Shown here: positions 9,546-19,589 of the stretch, piece after piece | Layout: every line of letters begins with the position of its first letter | Numbering within the stretch: position 1 is the stretch's first letter | Source of the DNA: Glaciihabitans sp. | GTDB taxonomy: Bacteria; Actinomycetota; Actinomycetes; Actinomycetales; Microbacteriaceae | Reading direction: 5' to 3' | DNA length: 37,046 bases | Assembly: GCA_017882805.1 (NCBI GenBank) | Contig: JADGOT010000224.1 | Location: 1-37,046, forward strand | The notes under the pieces: generated by a model | Told to the model about the DNA's origin: nothing | The model's input: only the letters and a program-made list of their open reading frames with translations | Database searches by the model: none | Translations under genes and position numbers: made by a program

Positions 9546-10306
9546 TTATCGTCGACTCGCCGAAAGCGGGGGGCGAAATCACAGCGGACGCTGTGGTCGC
9601 CCTGCTCGCAAGGAAACCCGACGCCGTGCTGGGATTGGCTACCGGTTCGTCGCCGCTGTCCAGCTATGCGGCCATCGCCGAGCGCGGACTCGACCTCAGC
9701 AGCGTGCGCGGTTTCGCGCTCGACGAATATGTTGGGCTGCCCCAGGGCCATCCGCAGAGCTACCGATCCGTGATCACTCGGGAGGTGGTCGAGCCCCTCG
9801 GTATGACGCCCGCCCTGGTTCGGGTTCCCGGCGACGACGGCGGCCCGCTCGAGGGTGCGGGCGAGCGATACGAGGCCGACCTCGTTGCGGCGGGTGGGGT
9901 CGACATCCAACTGCTTGGTATTGGCGGAACCGGCCACATCGGGTTCAACGAGCCCGGGTCATCCTTTGGGTCACTCACCCGGATCAAGACGCTGACCGAG
10001 AGAACGCGCGCCGACAACGCGCGCTTCTTCGCCTCACCCGACGAGGTTCCGATGCACTGCCTGACGCAGGGACTCGGAACGATCCTGCGGGCGCGCCACC
10101 TCATCCTGTTAGCGTTTGGCGCATCGAAGGCCGCTGCCATCGCCGCGGCGATCGAGGGACCACTGAGCGCGAGCGCTCCGGGTTCCGCGGTTCAACTGCA
10201 CGCACACGTCACGGTCGTCATCGACGAGGCAGCGGCTTCCCTGCTGAAGAACGCGGACTATTACCGGTACGCCTGGGACAACCGCCTGCCCTGGGAGACT
10301 CCCTAG
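9515..10306 (+). CDS. nagB: Glucosamine-6-phosphate deaminase
   Basis: LGLATGSSPLSSYAA, FALDEYVGLPQGHPQSYRSVI, GIGGTGHIGFNEPGSSF, TVVIDEAAASLL. Start may be ATG 9515 or GTG 9533. Confidence 0.92.
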   Translation: MAGGNAVAEVVIVDSPKAGGEITADAVVALLARKPDAVLGLATGSSPLSSYAAIAERGLDLSSVRGFALDEYVGLPQGHPQSYRSVITREVVEPLGMTPALVRVPGDDGGPLEGAGERYEADLVAAGGVDIQLLGIGGTGHIGFNEPGSSFGSLTRIKTLTERTRADNARFFASPDEVPMHCLTQGLGTILRARHLILLAFGASKAAAIAAAIEGPLSASAPGSAVQLHAHVTVVIDEAAASLLKNADYYRYAWDNRLPWETP

Positions 10307-10479
10307 GCGTTCTGACGCGGCATCTCCCGTCAAATTTCGGTTAACGGATCGCAAAGTCGTGGGTCCACAGGTGGACAGAACATGAACATCCGTCGATTTC
10401 TGTGAGGAATCGAAGAATCTAGTTCGAAACTGACAACCGCAGTCAGGCGACGGCCACCTTCCTTCGGCAGTCTTCGCGT

Positions 10480-12537
10480 GTGACGACGACAAGAGACTCC
10501 GCACTCCGCCCTGTCGAACGCCTGGATCACGGAGGAATCGCGCCCCGGGTTCACGTCTTCCGCGATCAACCGCGTTGGGTGTTGCCGAGCCTTGCCGCGA
10601 TCGTGATGGCTGCGGTCCTTCTGTACAGCTGGAACATCGGCTATAGCGGGCTGTCGACCTACTATGCGGCATCGGTGAGGGCGATGTTGGCAAACCCTCG
10701 AGCGATCATGTTTGGCGCGCTCGACCCGGCGGTGACGACCACGCTGGACAAGTTGGCGGGATTCCTCGTCCCGCAGGCGCTCTCGGCGAAGATTTTCGGT
10801 TTCCAGGCCTGGGCTCTGTCGCTCCCGCAGGTGATCGAAGGAGCGATAACGATCGTCGCCAGCTTCGTCATTGGGGCACGCTGGCGCGGTCCGGTGATGG
10901 GGGTTTCCGTCGCGGCCGTGATGGCGTTCACACCTATGCTCGGCGCTATGTTCGGCCGTCCGATGGAGGACGGCATGCTCACAATGTGCGTGGTTCTCGC
11001 CTTCGCAAGTTGGCAGCGAGCGCTCATGCAGCGCAGTCTTCTGTGGCTATGCATTTCGGGCGCCTGGGTTGCTGTCGGTTTTCAAGCGAAGATGTTGCAG
11101 GCGTGGCTGATCCTGCCAGCGCTCCTCATCGCATATCTCGCGTGCGCGCCCCTTCCCCTGCGGCGCCGAATTGGTCAGATCGCATTGGCCGGCGCCGTCA
11201 CGGTCGTGTTGTCGTTGTCATGGATGACAGCCATCCAGCTGGCACCAGCGAACGCGCGCCCATTTGTCGACGGAACCACATCCAACAACACCTATTCGAT
11301 GGTTTTTGGCTACAACGGTCTGGACCGACTTCTGCCCGGCGCGATACCGGGTGCGGTACCTCAACTGAATTCGACGCCGGGGTCCGGGCAGACTCCTGCT
11401 AACTCGACCGCTACATCCCAGGCGAGTCGAAACGTGGCGAAGTTGGTGCTCCCGCAGTTCACGACCCAGATGGGCTGGCTGTACCCCGTGGCGTTGGCTG
11501 GGATCGTCTTCGAATGGTTGGCATGGCGGCGGTCCAGGCAACGTGTGACGACCGGGCCGGAACGCCTCACGGAACACGTCCGGGCCGGGACCGCGCTCGG
11601 ACTGCTACTGTGGCTCTTCATCACGGCCGGGGTGATGTCTGCGGCCTTTGTGCCACACGCCACCTATCTGGCGGGTATTGCGCTCCCGCTCTCAGCGTTC
11701 GCGGTCTCCGGTGCGCTGGATGCACGAAGGCTGCTTGCCGAGGCGTCGCGGAGTTGGATCATCCTGCCCGGGCTGATTCTCGCCCAGACCGGGTGGGCGG
11801 TCTTCGTCTCCGTGACCGGTGGCATCCAGTTGAGGTGGCTCGCTCCGATCATCGCCCTGACGGGCATTGCAGCGGCGATGGTGCTCGTCGTGGTGCGGAT
11901 GAGGAAGGTACGGGCGTCCAACCGCTGGTATCGGGCGGGTTTGGCTGGCGCCCTGGCCGCCACGCTAATCGGCCCAGTCGTCTGGTCGCTGTGTGTCCTG
12001 GGACCTGGTGGCGGGGGCAGCGCGAGCGACGCGTTCGCCGGTCCGCGGCCGAGTGCCTCAACCGCGCACCGGCACGAGCCTTCGATCGCGCCCGGCCCTC
12101 ACCTGAGACCGCCCTTCACGACGCCGCGAAGCGCCGGGCTCGACCATGAACAACGGCTTCTGGTCAGCTACGTCACTGCGCGAAACCACTCTTCGAGCAT
12201 TGCGTTTGCGACGGACACGATGGCTGTTGCCGTGAGTGTGATCCTGTTCACCGACGAGAATCCGATGCCCATGGGTGGCTTCTCCCAGCGCGCTCCCACG
12301 CCGGCTCTGTCCACGCTGCAGTCACTTGTCGGGTCGGGTCGGCTGCGATTCGTGCTCCTGGCGGACTACGGGAAGAGTCAGCAAGCTCCTGGCAATCCGA
12401 CCGTTGCGGCAGATCGGTTATGGGTTCGCAGGCACTGCGCGGCAGTCTTGTCAGGACACTTTCGCGAGGGGAAAGCCGCTCGGCAGACGCTTTACGACTG
12501 TGCGTCGAGTGCGAGCAGTGATAGCACTACGGGATGA
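10480..12537 (+). CDS. Glycosyltransferase family 39-like membrane protein (ArnT/PMT-like)
   Basis: GTG start; multi-TM; SGLSTYYAASVRAML, GALDPAVTTTLDKLAGFLVPQAL; C-terminal part with PMPMGGFSQRAPTPAL and LRFVLLADYG. Confidence 0.8.
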   Translation: MTTTRDSALRPVERLDHGGIAPRVHVFRDQPRWVLPSLAAIVMAAVLLYSWNIGYSGLSTYYAASVRAMLANPRAIMFGALDPAVTTTLDKLAGFLVPQALSAKIFGFQAWALSLPQVIEGAITIVASFVIGARWRGPVMGVSVAAVMAFTPMLGAMFGRPMEDGMLTMCVVLAFASWQRALMQRSLLWLCISGAWVAVGFQAKMLQAWLILPALLIAYLACAPLPLRRRIGQIALAGAVTVVLSLSWMTAIQLAPANARPFVDGTTSNNTYSMVFGYNGLDRLLPGAIPGAVPQLNSTPGSGQTPANSTATSQASRNVAKLVLPQFTTQMGWLYPVALAGIVFEWLAWRRSRQRVTTGPERLTEHVRAGTALGLLLWLFITAGVMSAAFVPHATYLAGIALPLSAFAVSGALDARRLLAEASRSWIILPGLILAQTGWAVFVSVTGGIQLRWLAPIIALTGIAAAMVLVVVRMRKVRASNRWYRAGLAGALAATLIGPVVWSLCVLGPGGGGSASDAFAGPRPSASTAHRHEPSIAPGPHLRPPFTTPRSAGLDHEQRLLVSYVTARNHSSSIAFATDTMAVAVSVILFTDENPMPMGGFSQRAPTPALSTLQSLVGSGRLRFVLLADYGKSQQAPGNPTVAADRLWVRRHCAAVLSGHFREGKAARQTLYDCASSASSDSTTG

Positions 12538-12640
12538 TTGCAGCGATCTGTCGCTCAGGAGGCCATACCCTCGCTACGAGAAACACGAAGGACTTTGAGG
12601 ATTTGGGACTCATACTCGTCAACCCCTGGAGTAGCGCAGA

Positions 12641-13774
12641 CTAGCTCAGTCGGAATCCGTTGGCCCAGACGTGCTGCACGTTCCAGTGTGAGGTGAGCTG
12701 CACGACGTCGGCGACATAGCCGGGGGCGAGTAGGCCGTGACGGGAGTCGAGTCCGAGCACCCGAGCCGGTGTCAGGGTCAGGGCGGCGATGGCGTCCACC
12801 GGGGCGACGTGCGCGCTGTCGATAGCGATGCGCAGGGCACGGTCCTGCGTGAGCGTTGAACCGGCGAGGGAATGTGTACCAGCGAGATGGGCAAGGCCCT
12901 CCCGAACCTCGACCGTGACCGTGCCAAGGGGGTAATCGCCGTCGGATGATCCGGCTGCCGCCATCGCGTCCGTGACGAGGGCGATTCGGCCAGGGGCTGA
13001 CCGGAAGGCGAGGGCCGCGACATCCGGATGCACGTGCTCGCCATCGAGGATGAGCTCGAGAGTCACGCGCGGATCCTCGAATGCGGCGACTACTGGGCCG
13101 GGCGCGCGGTGGCCAATGCCCCGCATCGCGTTGAAGGCGTGGGTCAGCAGCCGTGCACCAGCGCCGAACGCGGCACGTGCCACTTCGAAGTCCGCGTCGC
13201 TATGACCGACGGCGACGACCACGCCATTTTCGACGAGGATCTCGATGAGTTCGAGCGCGTTGGGCAGCTCGGGAGCAATCGTGATCTGGCGAAGAGTGCC
13301 TCCCGCAGCGTCGAGCAGGCGATCCAGTTCCGCCGGCTGCGGCTCGCGGAGGAGGTCCGGGTTGTGCGCACCGGGCCGCTCCGGCGACAGGTATGGGCCT
13401 TCGAGGTGCGAGCCGAGAACCAGAGGGTTGGCCGCCGTCAGCTCGGCGATGACCGCCAGGTTGGCTTCGAGTTCCGCGATCGGATTAGTGACCAGGCTGA
13501 TCACGGACCGCGTTGTGCCATGGGCGTGATGCACGGCGAGTCCGGAACGGATGGCTTCTGCGCCTTCGTCGTAGGAGAAGCCCCCGGCGCCGTGCGAGTG
13601 CAGATCCATAAAGCCAGGGGTGACCCAGTGTCCGCCGAGGTCGATGACCTCATCGGCGGTGGGACCGGCACCGGTGCCGGTGGACACAATCGTGTCGCCG
13701 TCGACGAGCATCCAGTAGTCGTCGACCTGCCCCGCAGCATCCAGCTTGCGGGCGTGCGCGAACAGTGTGGTCAC
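12641..13774 (-). CDS. nagA: N-acetylglucosamine-6-phosphate deacetylase
   Basis: VTPGFMDLHSHGAGGFSYDEG, LGSHLEGPYLSPERPGAHN, GHSDADFEVARAAFGAGARLLTHAFNAMRGIGHR, LVTDAMAAAG. Confidence 0.95.
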   Translation of the reverse strand: MTTLFAHARKLDAAGQVDDYWMLVDGDTIVSTGTGAGPTADEVIDLGGHWVTPGFMDLHSHGAGGFSYDEGAEAIRSGLAVHHAHGTTRSVISLVTNPIAELEANLAVIAELTAANPLVLGSHLEGPYLSPERPGAHNPDLLREPQPAELDRLLDAAGGTLRQITIAPELPNALELIEILVENGVVVAVGHSDADFEVARAAFGAGARLLTHAFNAMRGIGHRAPGPVVAAFEDPRVTLELILDGEHVHPDVAALAFRSAPGRIALVTDAMAAAGSSDGDYPLGTVTVEVREGLAHLAGTHSLAGSTLTQDRALRIAIDSAHVAPVDAIAALTLTPARVLGLDSRHGLLAPGYVADVVQLTSHWNVQHVWANGFRLS

Positions 13775-13781
13775 GGCTTTC

Positions 13782-14639
13782 CTACTTGAAGATGATGGTG
13801 CGGTTTTGGTCGAGGAGTACTCGGCGCTCGGCGAACCATTTGACCGCCTGGGTCAGGGTTCGCGATTCCTCGTCCTGGCCGATTGCGACCAGCTCGGCGG
13901 GAGTGCGCGAATGGTCAACCCGCACCACGTTCTGCTCGATGATCGGCCCCTCGTCGAGGTCGCTCGTCACGAAGTGCGCCGTGGCTCCGATGAGCTTGAC
14001 GCCGCGTGCGTGCGCCTGCTTGTAGGGGTTTGCGCCCTTGAAGCCGGGCAGGAAGGAGTGGTGGATGTTGATGATGCGCCCGTTCAGTGCGGCGCACAGT
14101 TCCGGAGACAGGATCTGCATGTAGCGGGCGAGAACGACCAGCTCGATGCTGAACTCGTCGACGACATCCAGCACGCGATCCTCGAAGGCCAGCTTCTGAC
14201 CCGCGCTCGTCACCGGGTGCGACTCGAACGGCACGTCGTAGAACTCGGCGAGGCCGGCCAGCTCGCGGTGGTTGCTGAGCACGATCGGAATATCGATCGA
14301 GAGCTGTTCTGCCCGCTCGCGATACAGCAGGTCGTTGAGGCAGTGCGCGGCCTTCGACACCAGCACGAGCGTGCGCAGCGGCCGACCGACAATGTCGAGC
14401 TGCCAGGTCATCCCGTACTTTGTCGTGACGGGTTCGATCGCGGTCTCGAAACCGGCGGCATCAATGGATGACTCAACCTGCAGTCGCATGAAGAAGGTGC
14501 CGGTATCAGCGCTCGAGAACTGCTGCGACTCCGTGATGTTGCCCGCGGCCGTAACGATCGCGCCACTGATTGCGTGCACGATTCCGGGCTGATCTTTGCA
14601 GATCAGCGTCAGGATCCAGTGCGTGGTGTTCTCGCTCAC
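13782..14639 (-). CDS. purU: Formyltetrahydrofolate deformylase
   Basis: N-terminal ACT-like part (WILTLICKDQPGIVHAISGAI), formyltransferase-like fold with YMQILSPELCAALNGRIINIHHSFLPGFKGANPYKQAHARGVKLIGATAHFVTSDLDEGPII. GTG start at 14639. Confidence 0.95.
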   Translation of the reverse strand: MSENTTHWILTLICKDQPGIVHAISGAIVTAAGNITESQQFSSADTGTFFMRLQVESSIDAAGFETAIEPVTTKYGMTWQLDIVGRPLRTLVLVSKAAHCLNDLLYRERAEQLSIDIPIVLSNHRELAGLAEFYDVPFESHPVTSAGQKLAFEDRVLDVVDEFSIELVVLARYMQILSPELCAALNGRIINIHHSFLPGFKGANPYKQAHARGVKLIGATAHFVTSDLDEGPIIEQNVVRVDHSRTPAELVAIGQDEESRTLTQAVKWFAERRVLLDQNRTIIFK

Positions 14640-14678
14640 GAACCAAGGGTATTGCTTAGCTTCGATACGCTGGTTCGA

Positions 14679-15887
14679 ATGGCTGAACCGACGATCAAGC
14701 ACCCCTCGGTTCGCCCGTTTCCCTGGCTCGGCCTCGTCACTCTAGCCCTCGCGATTTTCGTCTCGGTAACCACCGAGTTTCTGCCGACGGGCCTGCTGCC
14801 GGAGATGGCACACGACTACAACGTCTCGCTTTCACAGGTCGGACTGCTGGTCACGATCTTCGCTGTGACCGTGGTGATCGCGACGACACCCCTATCGATC
14901 CTGACCCGGAGCTATTCCCGTAAGGGGATCGTCGTCGTCGTGATGGTCATTCTGGCGATGGGCGCTCTCGGCGCGGCGATCGCGCCGACCTACGGTCTTC
15001 TGGTCATTGCCCGCGTGGTCGGCGGACTGGCCCACGGGCTGTTCTGGGCAGTGGTCGGTGGATATGCAGCGCACCTCGTTCCCAGGCATCAGCTGGGACG
15101 CGCGGTCGCGATCACGGCGAGCGGCGCGACAGCCGCTTTCGTGCTTGGCGTTCCCATTGGCACGGCGGTCGGTCATGCGCTCGGCTGGCGGCTGGCCTTC
15201 GCGTTCATGGCCGGACTCATCCTGATCCTGACCGTGCTCGTGGTTCGGTTTCTTCCCGCCGTGGACCACCGGGTTCGGTTGTCGACAGGCGAGATCCCGC
15301 TACCCCTACGCAAAGATCGCAGTATCACGCCGGTGGCCATCCTCTGTGTCGTGATTCTGCTGCTCATGACCGCGCAGAACGTTTTCTACACCTACATTGC
15401 GCCGTGGCTCATCTCGATTGGCGGTTTCGGTGCGGCCGGCGTCCCGGGGCTCCTGCTGCTTTATGGCGGGGCCGGAGCCGTTGGACTCGTGGTCGCGGGC
15501 GTCGTCGCGGACCGCTTCCCGCGGGGTGGGTTCGTGGTGGCATTCGTGGTCGTGGCGCTCGCGGTAACAACCCTGTGGATGTTCGGCGCGCGTCAACCGG
15601 TCGTGATCGGCGCGATCGTCGTGTGGGGGGTCGCCTTTGGTGGCGGACCGGCCATCATCCAGACCCGGATGCTCCATGTCGCCTCGGCTCGAATGCGCGA
15701 GACGGCGGTTGCACTGCAAACGACGGCCTTCAACCTAGGCATCGGCGGCGGCGCACTCGTGGGAGGTCTGCTGCTGAACCAGCTCGGGCTGCGAATCCTT
15801 CCGCTCGCGGAGGCGATTCTTACGGTGGTCGGTGTGGTGTTCCTCGCTGGATCGGACGTCTGGCTGGCTCGCCGCCGCCTGCGTTGA
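14679..15887 (+). CDS. MFS transporter (DHA1/AraJ-like)
   Basis: Twelve-TM profile; TEFLPTGLLPEMAHDYNVSLSQVGLLVTIFAVTVV; ARVVGGLAHGLFWAVVGGYAAHLVPR. Confidence 0.88.
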   Translation: MAEPTIKHPSVRPFPWLGLVTLALAIFVSVTTEFLPTGLLPEMAHDYNVSLSQVGLLVTIFAVTVVIATTPLSILTRSYSRKGIVVVVMVILAMGALGAAIAPTYGLLVIARVVGGLAHGLFWAVVGGYAAHLVPRHQLGRAVAITASGATAAFVLGVPIGTAVGHALGWRLAFAFMAGLILILTVLVVRFLPAVDHRVRLSTGEIPLPLRKDRSITPVAILCVVILLLMTAQNVFYTYIAPWLISIGGFGAAGVPGLLLLYGGAGAVGLVVAGVVADRFPRGGFVVAFVVVALAVTTLWMFGARQPVVIGAIVVWGVAFGGGPAIIQTRMLHVASARMRETAVALQTTAFNLGIGGGALVGGLLLNQLGLRILPLAEAILTVVGVVFLAGSDVWLARRRLR

Positions 15888-15924
15888 CAGCGTTCCGGTC
15901 AGGGCTGTAGCTTTGCGGGAATGA

Positions 15925-15950
15925 ACTGAACAGGTCTGGACAGGTTCAGT
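15925..15950. promoter_or_regulatory. Candidate GntR/HutC-type operator upstream of the NCS1 permease-regulator pair
   Basis: ACTGAACAGGTCT|GGACAGGTTCAGT, imperfect 26-bp palindrome (10/13 per half, outer 7 perfect), 25 bp upstream of GTG 15976. Confidence 0.5.
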
Positions 15951-15975
15951 GTCCCCACCGTACGAGAGGATCATC

Positions 15976-17427
15976 GTGGCTACCCCAACTAAGGAAGCTT
16001 CAGCGCGACTCGGCGTCGAGCTGAACGGCATCAATACGATTTCGGAGAGTGAGCGCAAGGGCGAGACGCGCAGCCTGTTCTGGCCGTGGTTCGCGGCCAA
16101 CGTGTCCGTGCTCGGTATTGGCTACGGCAGCTTCCTGCTTGCGTTCAAGGTTTCGTTCGCCCAGGCAGTACTCGTCGGCGTGATCGGAATTGTTGTCTCG
16201 TTTGTCCTCTGCGGTTTCGTCGCGATCGCCGGGAAGCGCGGATCTGCGCCGACCATGGTTCTCAGTCGAGCGGCCTTCGGGGTTCGCGGCAACACGGTGC
16301 CCTCAATCCTGTCGTGGATTCTCACTGTGGGGTGGGAGACGGTTCTTACCTCTCTTGCCGTGCTGGCGACCGCGACGGTCTTCACGCGTCTCGGCTGGGA
16401 CGGCGGCACGACAACGAAGGTCGTAGCGCTGATCGTCGTCGCGCTGCTCATCATCACTGGCGGTGTTCTTGGCTTCAACGTCATCATGCGCCTTCAGCGC
16501 TGGATCACGATCGCGACGGCCATCCTCACGGTCATCTACATCGTCCTGACGGTGAATAGCATCAATTGGACTGCCATCTCGGCTCTGCCGAGCGGTGCAA
16601 CTCCTGCCGTAATCGGTGGGCTCGTGTTCATGATGACCGGGTTCGGTCTCGGTTGGGTCAACGCGGCGTCGGACTACTCGCGCTACCTACCCCGCACCGC
16701 AAAGAGCTCGGGCGTTGTCGGCTGGACGGCCTTCGGGTCATCCCTCGCCCCCGTTGTGCTTCTCATCTTTGGACTTCTCCTTGCAGGCTCCTCGGGCAAG
16801 CTCAACGCCGCCATATACAACGATCCGATCGGTGCCCTGAGTTCGATCCTGCCCATCTGGTTCCTTATCCCGTTCATCATTGTCGCCATCCTCGGGCTCG
16901 TCGGTGGCGCTGTCCTGGACATCTATTCGTCGGGGCTCGCGCTTCTCACCGCAGGCATCAGAATCCCCCGACCCGTGGCGGCGGGCGTTGATGGCGTGAT
17001 CATGATTCTCGGTTCCATCTATGTGGTCTTCGTCGCGTCCGATTTCTTCTTCCCATTTCAGGGCTTCCTGATCACCCTCGGCGTGCCAGTGGCCGCATGG
17101 TGCGGGATATTCCTCGCGGACATCCTGCTGCGTAAGAAGGACTACAGCGAGAAGGATCTGTACGCGAGTAGTGGTCGCTACGGCGCGGTGCGCTGGCAGG
17201 CGATCATCCTGCTGGTCGTTGCAACCGGCTTCGGCTGGGGTCTGGTGACCAACACCTACGCACCATGGCTCCAGTGGCAGGGCTACCTTTTTGGAGCCAC
17301 GAAGGGCGCGTTCCGCGTGGACTGGTCGGGATCGAACCTCGGCGTGCTGTTGGCCCTCGTAATCGGCTTCGTCGGCACGCTGATCTTCAGCCGCGCCGCC
17401 GTGCGCCGCCAGGAATCCCTGAAGTAG
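15976..17427 (+). CDS. NCS1 family purine/cytosine permease
   Basis: Multi-TM; LFWPWFAANVSVLGIGYGSFLLAF, FGVRGNTVPSILSWILTVGWETV, GFGLGWVNAASDYSRYLPR. Confidence 0.9.
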   Translation: MATPTKEASARLGVELNGINTISESERKGETRSLFWPWFAANVSVLGIGYGSFLLAFKVSFAQAVLVGVIGIVVSFVLCGFVAIAGKRGSAPTMVLSRAAFGVRGNTVPSILSWILTVGWETVLTSLAVLATATVFTRLGWDGGTTTKVVALIVVALLIITGGVLGFNVIMRLQRWITIATAILTVIYIVLTVNSINWTAISALPSGATPAVIGGLVFMMTGFGLGWVNAASDYSRYLPRTAKSSGVVGWTAFGSSLAPVVLLIFGLLLAGSSGKLNAAIYNDPIGALSSILPIWFLIPFIIVAILGLVGGAVLDIYSSGLALLTAGIRIPRPVAAGVDGVIMILGSIYVVFVASDFFFPFQGFLITLGVPVAAWCGIFLADILLRKKDYSEKDLYASSGRYGAVRWQAIILLVVATGFGWGLVTNTYAPWLQWQGYLFGATKGAFRVDWSGSNLGVLLALVIGFVGTLIFSRAAVRRQESLK

Positions 17428-18149
17428 TGGCCACCCCCGCGGCGGTTCCCCCGCTCAAGCACGAGAAGATCGCGCAAGTGCTCGAGGGCGAGATCCGCCG
17501 CGGGAGCATGCCCAATGGTCGACGCCTGCCCGGAGAGACGGCGCTGGCCGAACGGTTCTCGGTAAGCCGCAATACCGTTCGCGCCGCGCTGTTCGAGCTG
17601 GGTGCGGCCGGCCTCATCGCTACCCGGTCGGGCAAGGGATCATTCGTTACATTCGACGGGAACCCGCTGGATGTCGAACTCGGGTGGGCACGCGCTCTAC
17701 AGGAGCAGGGCGTTGTCACCCGCATCGAAGTGGTGCTGCTCGACGAGATCACCGATCCGCTGCTAGCGGCCGAGCTAGGCGAGTCGAGTGACCGATTCGT
17801 GATCATCGACAGACTGCGATCAGCTGACGGCGAAGGTGTGATCGCGTACGAGCGCTCCCGAATCCCGGCACTGCCCGCCGTTCAGGATGCCGTTGCCGAT
17901 GGCCAGGCCAGCGGTTCGCTCACCGCAATGTTGCGCGGCGCAGAACTGATCGCCGCGCAGGGCGAGCAGTGGGTCGAAATTCGGCGCCTGTCTGTCGATG
18001 AGGCGCTACTGCTCGGGCGAACGCCTGGGGATTCGTTCCTGTGGTCGCGGTGCGTCACTCGCGACGCCGACGGGAATCTTGTCGAGAACGTCGAGAGCCT
18101 GCTCGATCCCGGACACTTCAGCCTGCACTTCCAGTTCGCGCAGTCATAG
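17427..18149 (+). CDS. GntR family (HutC/UTRA) transcriptional regulator
   Basis: KHEKIAQVLEGEIRRGSMPNGRRLPGETALAERFSVSRNTVRAALFELGAAGLIATRSGKGSFV; GTG start overlapping the permease stop by one base. Confidence 0.92.
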   Translation: MATPAAVPPLKHEKIAQVLEGEIRRGSMPNGRRLPGETALAERFSVSRNTVRAALFELGAAGLIATRSGKGSFVTFDGNPLDVELGWARALQEQGVVTRIEVVLLDEITDPLLAAELGESSDRFVIIDRLRSADGEGVIAYERSRIPALPAVQDAVADGQASGSLTAMLRGAELIAAQGEQWVEIRRLSVDEALLLGRTPGDSFLWSRCVTRDADGNLVENVESLLDPGHFSLHFQFAQS

Positions 18150-18179
18150 CCGTTCGAGGTGCTCCGGGACCGGTAAACT

Positions 18180-18265
18180 AGTCCCGTCGCAACTGGCGTT
18201 GAGATGGGCAACCATCGGGGAGCGATTGACACGGCTGGTGGCCGTACGCCTGGGCCACCGCGAAC
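18180..18265 (+). ncRNA. ZTP riboswitch (pfl motif) upstream of glyA
   Basis: GTCGCAACTGGCGTTGAGATGGGCAACCATCGGGGAGCG...GGCCGTACGCCTGGGCC resembles the remembered pfl/ZTP aptamer consensus (ACUGGCG...ACCANCGGGGAGCG... CCGNNCGCCUGGGC), just upstream of a one-carbon gene. Confidence 0.88.
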
Positions 18266-18301
18266 AGTAGATTTATTCAGCCATGTCATAAAGGAGCGTC
18301 A

Positions 18302-19585
18302 GTGAACTCGTTCAATTCCCCCCTGTCTGAAGTCGACCCCGAGATTGCGGCCGTCCTCGCCAATGAACTCGGCCGCCAGCGCGGCACGCTCGAGATGATC
18401 GCGAGCGAGAACTTCGTTCCACGCGCCGTGCTCGAGTCCCAGGGCTCGGTGCTCACCAACAAGTACGCGGAGGGCTACCCCGGGCGCCGCTACTACGGTG
18501 GCTGCGAATTCGTCGACGTTGCGGAGCAGCTCGCCATCGACCGCGCGAAGAGCCTCTTCGGCTCTGCGTATGCCAACGTCCAGTCGCACTCCGGGGCATC
18601 CGCCAACGCGGCCGTGCTCGCGTCGATCGCAAACCCCGGAGACAAGATCCTCGGACTTGAGCTGGCGCACGGCGGTCACCTCACCCATGGCATGCGCCTC
18701 AACTTCTCCGGCAAGCTCTACGAGGCGCATGCCTACGGCGTCGACCCCAAGACTTTCCGTGTCGACATGGATGTGGTGCGCGAGAAGGCGCTCGAGGTGC
18801 GCCCGCAGGTGCTCATTGCGGGTTGGTCGGCCTATCCGCGTCAGCTCGACTTTGCCGCGTTCCGCGCCATCGCGGACGAGGTCGGTGCACTGCTGTGGGT
18901 CGACATGGCGCACTTTGCCGGACTTGTCGCTGCGGGGCTTCACCCCTCTCCAGTGCCGCACGCGCACATCACGTCATCCACTGTGCACAAGACGATCGGT
19001 GGACCGCGCTCGGGCTTCATCCTGACCAACGATCTCGAGCTGCAGAAGAAGATCAACTCGAACGTCTTTCCCGGTCAGCAGGGCGGGCCACTTATGCACG
19101 TCATCGCGGCCAAGGCGACGGCGTTCAAGCTTGCCGCCGAGCCCGAGTTCAAGGACCGCCAGGAGCGCACGATTCGCGGCGCGCAAATCCTCGCCGAGCG
19201 TCTCACGGCGGCCGACACCAAGGCGGTTGGCGTCGACGTGCTGACCGGCGGCACCGACGTGCACCTCGTGCTTGTCGACCTGCGCGAGTCGGCCATTCAC
19301 GGCCAGAACGCGGAAGACATCCTGCATTCGGTTGGCATCACGGTGAACCGCAACGCGGTTCCGTTCGACCCGCGCCCGCCGATGACGCCGTCCGGCGTTC
19401 GCATCGGCACGCCCGCACTAGCGACCCGCGGATTCGGGGATGCCGAGTTCACCGAGGTCGCCGACATTATCGCGACCGCGCTGAAGCCCGAGCCCGACGT
19501 TCTCGCGCTCAAGGAGCGGGTAACGAAGCTCACCGAAGCCTTCCCGCTCTACGACGGACTCACGAGCCCCGGCAGCTGGAAGTAG
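18302..19585 (+). CDS. glyA: Serine hydroxymethyltransferase
   Basis: [53 protein letters not shown]. Confidence 0.97.
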   Translation: MNSFNSPLSEVDPEIAAVLANELGRQRGTLEMIASENFVPRAVLESQGSVLTNKYAEGYPGRRYYGGCEFVDVAEQLAIDRAKSLFGSAYANVQSHSGASANAAVLASIANPGDKILGLELAHGGHLTHGMRLNFSGKLYEAHAYGVDPKTFRVDMDVVREKALEVRPQVLIAGWSAYPRQLDFAAFRAIADEVGALLWVDMAHFAGLVAAGLHPSPVPHAHITSSTVHKTIGGPRSGFILTNDLELQKKINSNVFPGQQGGPLMHVIAAKATAFKLAAEPEFKDRQERTIRGAQILAERLTAADTKAVGVDVLTGGTDVHLVLVDLRESAIHGQNAEDILHSVGITVNRNAVPFDPRPPMTPSGVRIGTPALATRGFGDAEFTEVADIIATALKPEPDVLALKERVTKLTEAFPLYDGLTSPGSWK

Positions 19586-19589
19586 CCGC

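Noticed and set aside
9029-9937. 302-aa minus-strand ORF
   Set aside because: Antisense to the ROK kinase and nagB; no domain signal.
13028-13789. 253-aa plus-strand ORF
   Set aside because: Antisense to nagA; shadow ORF.
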